This document shows positions 4,985 through 6,027 of a DNA stretch of 6,027 nucleotides, piece by piece (the stretch's first letter is position 1; every line of letters begins with the position of its first letter). A program made the position numbers and the translations under genes. The stretch is from an uncultured Ruminococcus sp. (lineage in GTDB: Bacteria > Bacillota > Clostridia > Oscillospirales > Acutalibacteraceae): contig CACZPV010000325.1 in the NCBI GenBank assembly GCA_902783065.1, positions 1 through 6,027 of the forward strand. Direction: 5' to 3'. Below the pieces are notes generated by a model, which did no database searches, was not told the origin of the DNA, and saw only the letters and a program-made list of their open reading frames with translations.

Positions 4985-6027
4985 TCATACTTTTTGATTC
5001 ATTACAAGCATTTGCAGACGGTTTTCAATATTGGCAAAGCTTACGTCCGGATCATAATCCAAAGGAAGTAGTTCGATATCCGGGAACATTTCCTTCAGTC
5101 TTTTGCTCACACCACGACCGATTACATGGTTTGGCAGACAGCCGAAAGGCTGAAGTATGACAAAGTTTTTACATCCGTGTTTTGCATGGTGAATGATCTC
5201 GGCAGGAATGAGAATACCTTCACCTGTATCAAATGTATGGTGAATAATCGGGTCACTGTCTACAGAAAGATCGTCCATCAATACACTTTTTTCATGAAGT
5301 TTTTCATGTCTTGCAAGGAAATCAATGTATTTGTGAGTCATATTAAAGAACAGGTTTGCAACTTTTGACCAGAACACCGTGTTTTTATCTCTCTTTACCT
5401 TAAATTCTTTGATTTGCTTGCCCTGACAGAAATAGGATTTCTGAATAACATCTGTCATTTTAGCCTCAATAATTTCAAAGTTATTGTTTTCAAGGTAATT
5501 TTCTATATCCCCGTTGGCACCGGGATGAAAATTCAACAGATATTCACCAACAATCAATACTTTCGGTTTTGCAACGGAATTGTCATATTTAACATTGTGC
5601 AGAAGCTTTAATGCTTTTTTAAACCCTCTGACAGCTCCGAATGCACCATGTTTTTCGATTCCCTTTGAGAGATATTCCATTCCCTGATTAAATGCAGCAT
5701 CGGCACTGCCTTTTTCCAATTCATAGGGACGGATCTTGCGGAGAATTTCTTCCAGCGTATCAATCATCGGCAAAGCAAGAGATACATTGATCAGGGTTCC
5801 CATATTGATTTTATAACCGGGGTGCAGCTGATGCAGGTCAACATCATCATTTGTCATAATGGAAACATTAGCATATCCGGCATCATCCAGTGCTTTTCTG
5901 AGAATGGTTGCATAATGTGGCAGACGGCAGCATCCGAGATATTTTGCCATTCCTACTGCAACCTGATTTTTGTCATATTTTCCGCTTTCCAGCGCACCGA
6001 GTATCTCGCCAATTACAATCTGAGCCG
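4985..6027 (-). CDS. Acyl-CoA dehydratase activase-related protein (HgdC/DUF2229-type), C-terminal part; 5' partial
   Basis: The frame reads leftward from the right edge to the TGA at 4987-4985, giving 346 visible residues. No start is in the window: the Met codon at 5950 is internal, since the 25 residues before it (AQIVIGEILGALESGKYDKN...) are family-like. Landmarks, counted from the first complete codon, are LGCCRLPHYATILRKAL (30-46), VGEYLLNFHPGANGDIENYL (159-178), DTGEGILIPAEI (266-277), QPFGCLPNHVIGRG (292-305) and LDYDPDVS (322-329). These match the C-terminal region of the long proteins in anaerobes related to activators of 2-hydroxyacyl-CoA dehydratases. Those activators use ATP and a [4Fe-4S] cluster to drive electron transfer. 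Full-length members often exceed 1000 residues, but a shorter stand-alone form cannot be excluded. The substrate is unknown. It converges on cadA with a 42-bp gap and no obvious functional link to it. Confidence 0.88.
   Translation of the reverse strand, partial: AQIVIGEILGALESGKYDKNQVAVGMAKYLGCCRLPHYATILRKALDDAGYANVSIMTNDDVDLHQLHPGYKINMGTLINVSLALPMIDTLEEILRKIRPYELEKGSADAAFNQGMEYLSKGIEKHGAFGAVRGFKKALKLLHNVKYDNSVAKPKVLIVGEYLLNFHPGANGDIENYLENNNFEIIEAKMTDVIQKSYFCQGKQIKEFKVKRDKNTVFWSKVANLFFNMTHKYIDFLARHEKLHEKSVLMDDLSVDSDPIIHHTFDTGEGILIPAEIIHHAKHGCKNFVILQPFGCLPNHVIGRGVSKRLKEMFPDIELLPLDYDPDVSFANIENRLQMLVMNQKV

Overview
The window looks like chromosomal DNA of a low-GC Gram-positive anaerobe, probably a gut Clostridia member (Ruminococcus/Oscillospiraceae-like). 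The reasons are AT-rich genes with strong AGGAG-type ribosome sites, a YlbJ/GATE-type membrane protein tail, a Firmicutes-style CadA efflux ATPase, and a large acyl-CoA dehydratase activase-related protein of the kind found in anaerobes. The genus is inference only.

Layout: (1) 1-301 is the C-terminal end of a polytopic membrane protein. (2) 302-439 holds a 66-bp palindromic repeat that abuts a candidate -10 box for the next gene. (3) 440-2278 is a complete glutamine-hydrolysing asparagine synthetase (asnB). (4) 2279-2557 is non-coding, with a GC-rich hairpin and a near-consensus promoter with an operator-like inverted repeat at its start site. (5) 2558-2779 is a 73-residue heavy-metal-associated (HMA) metallochaperone-like protein. 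(6) 2780-3061 is a complex intergenic region: a weak terminator/attenuator hairpin, a perfect 22-bp palindrome, and a probable ~164-bp MITE-like insertion flanked by 13-bp direct repeats. (7) 3062-4942 is a P1B-2 (Zn/Cd/Pb-type) efflux ATPase without an N-terminal metal-binding domain. (8) 4985-6027, on the minus strand and converging on cadA, is the C-terminal 346 residues of an acyl-CoA dehydratase activase-related protein whose start lies outside the window.

The coherent module is the metal-efflux pair. The soluble HMA protein and the HMA-less ATPase look like a split CadA/ZntA. The two genes share an operator of identical architecture (CGATTAAA, 6 nt, TTTAATC): one copy covers the transcription start of the HMA gene and one lies ahead of cadA. 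No regulator gene is visible here, so it must be encoded elsewhere. The cadA leader appears to have been interrupted by a small palindromic insertion. Deleting that insertion on paper restores a compact operator-RBS-ATG leader.

The remaining genes are ordinary housekeeping or metabolic genes. I see no phage, CRISPR, toxin-antitoxin or RNA gene.
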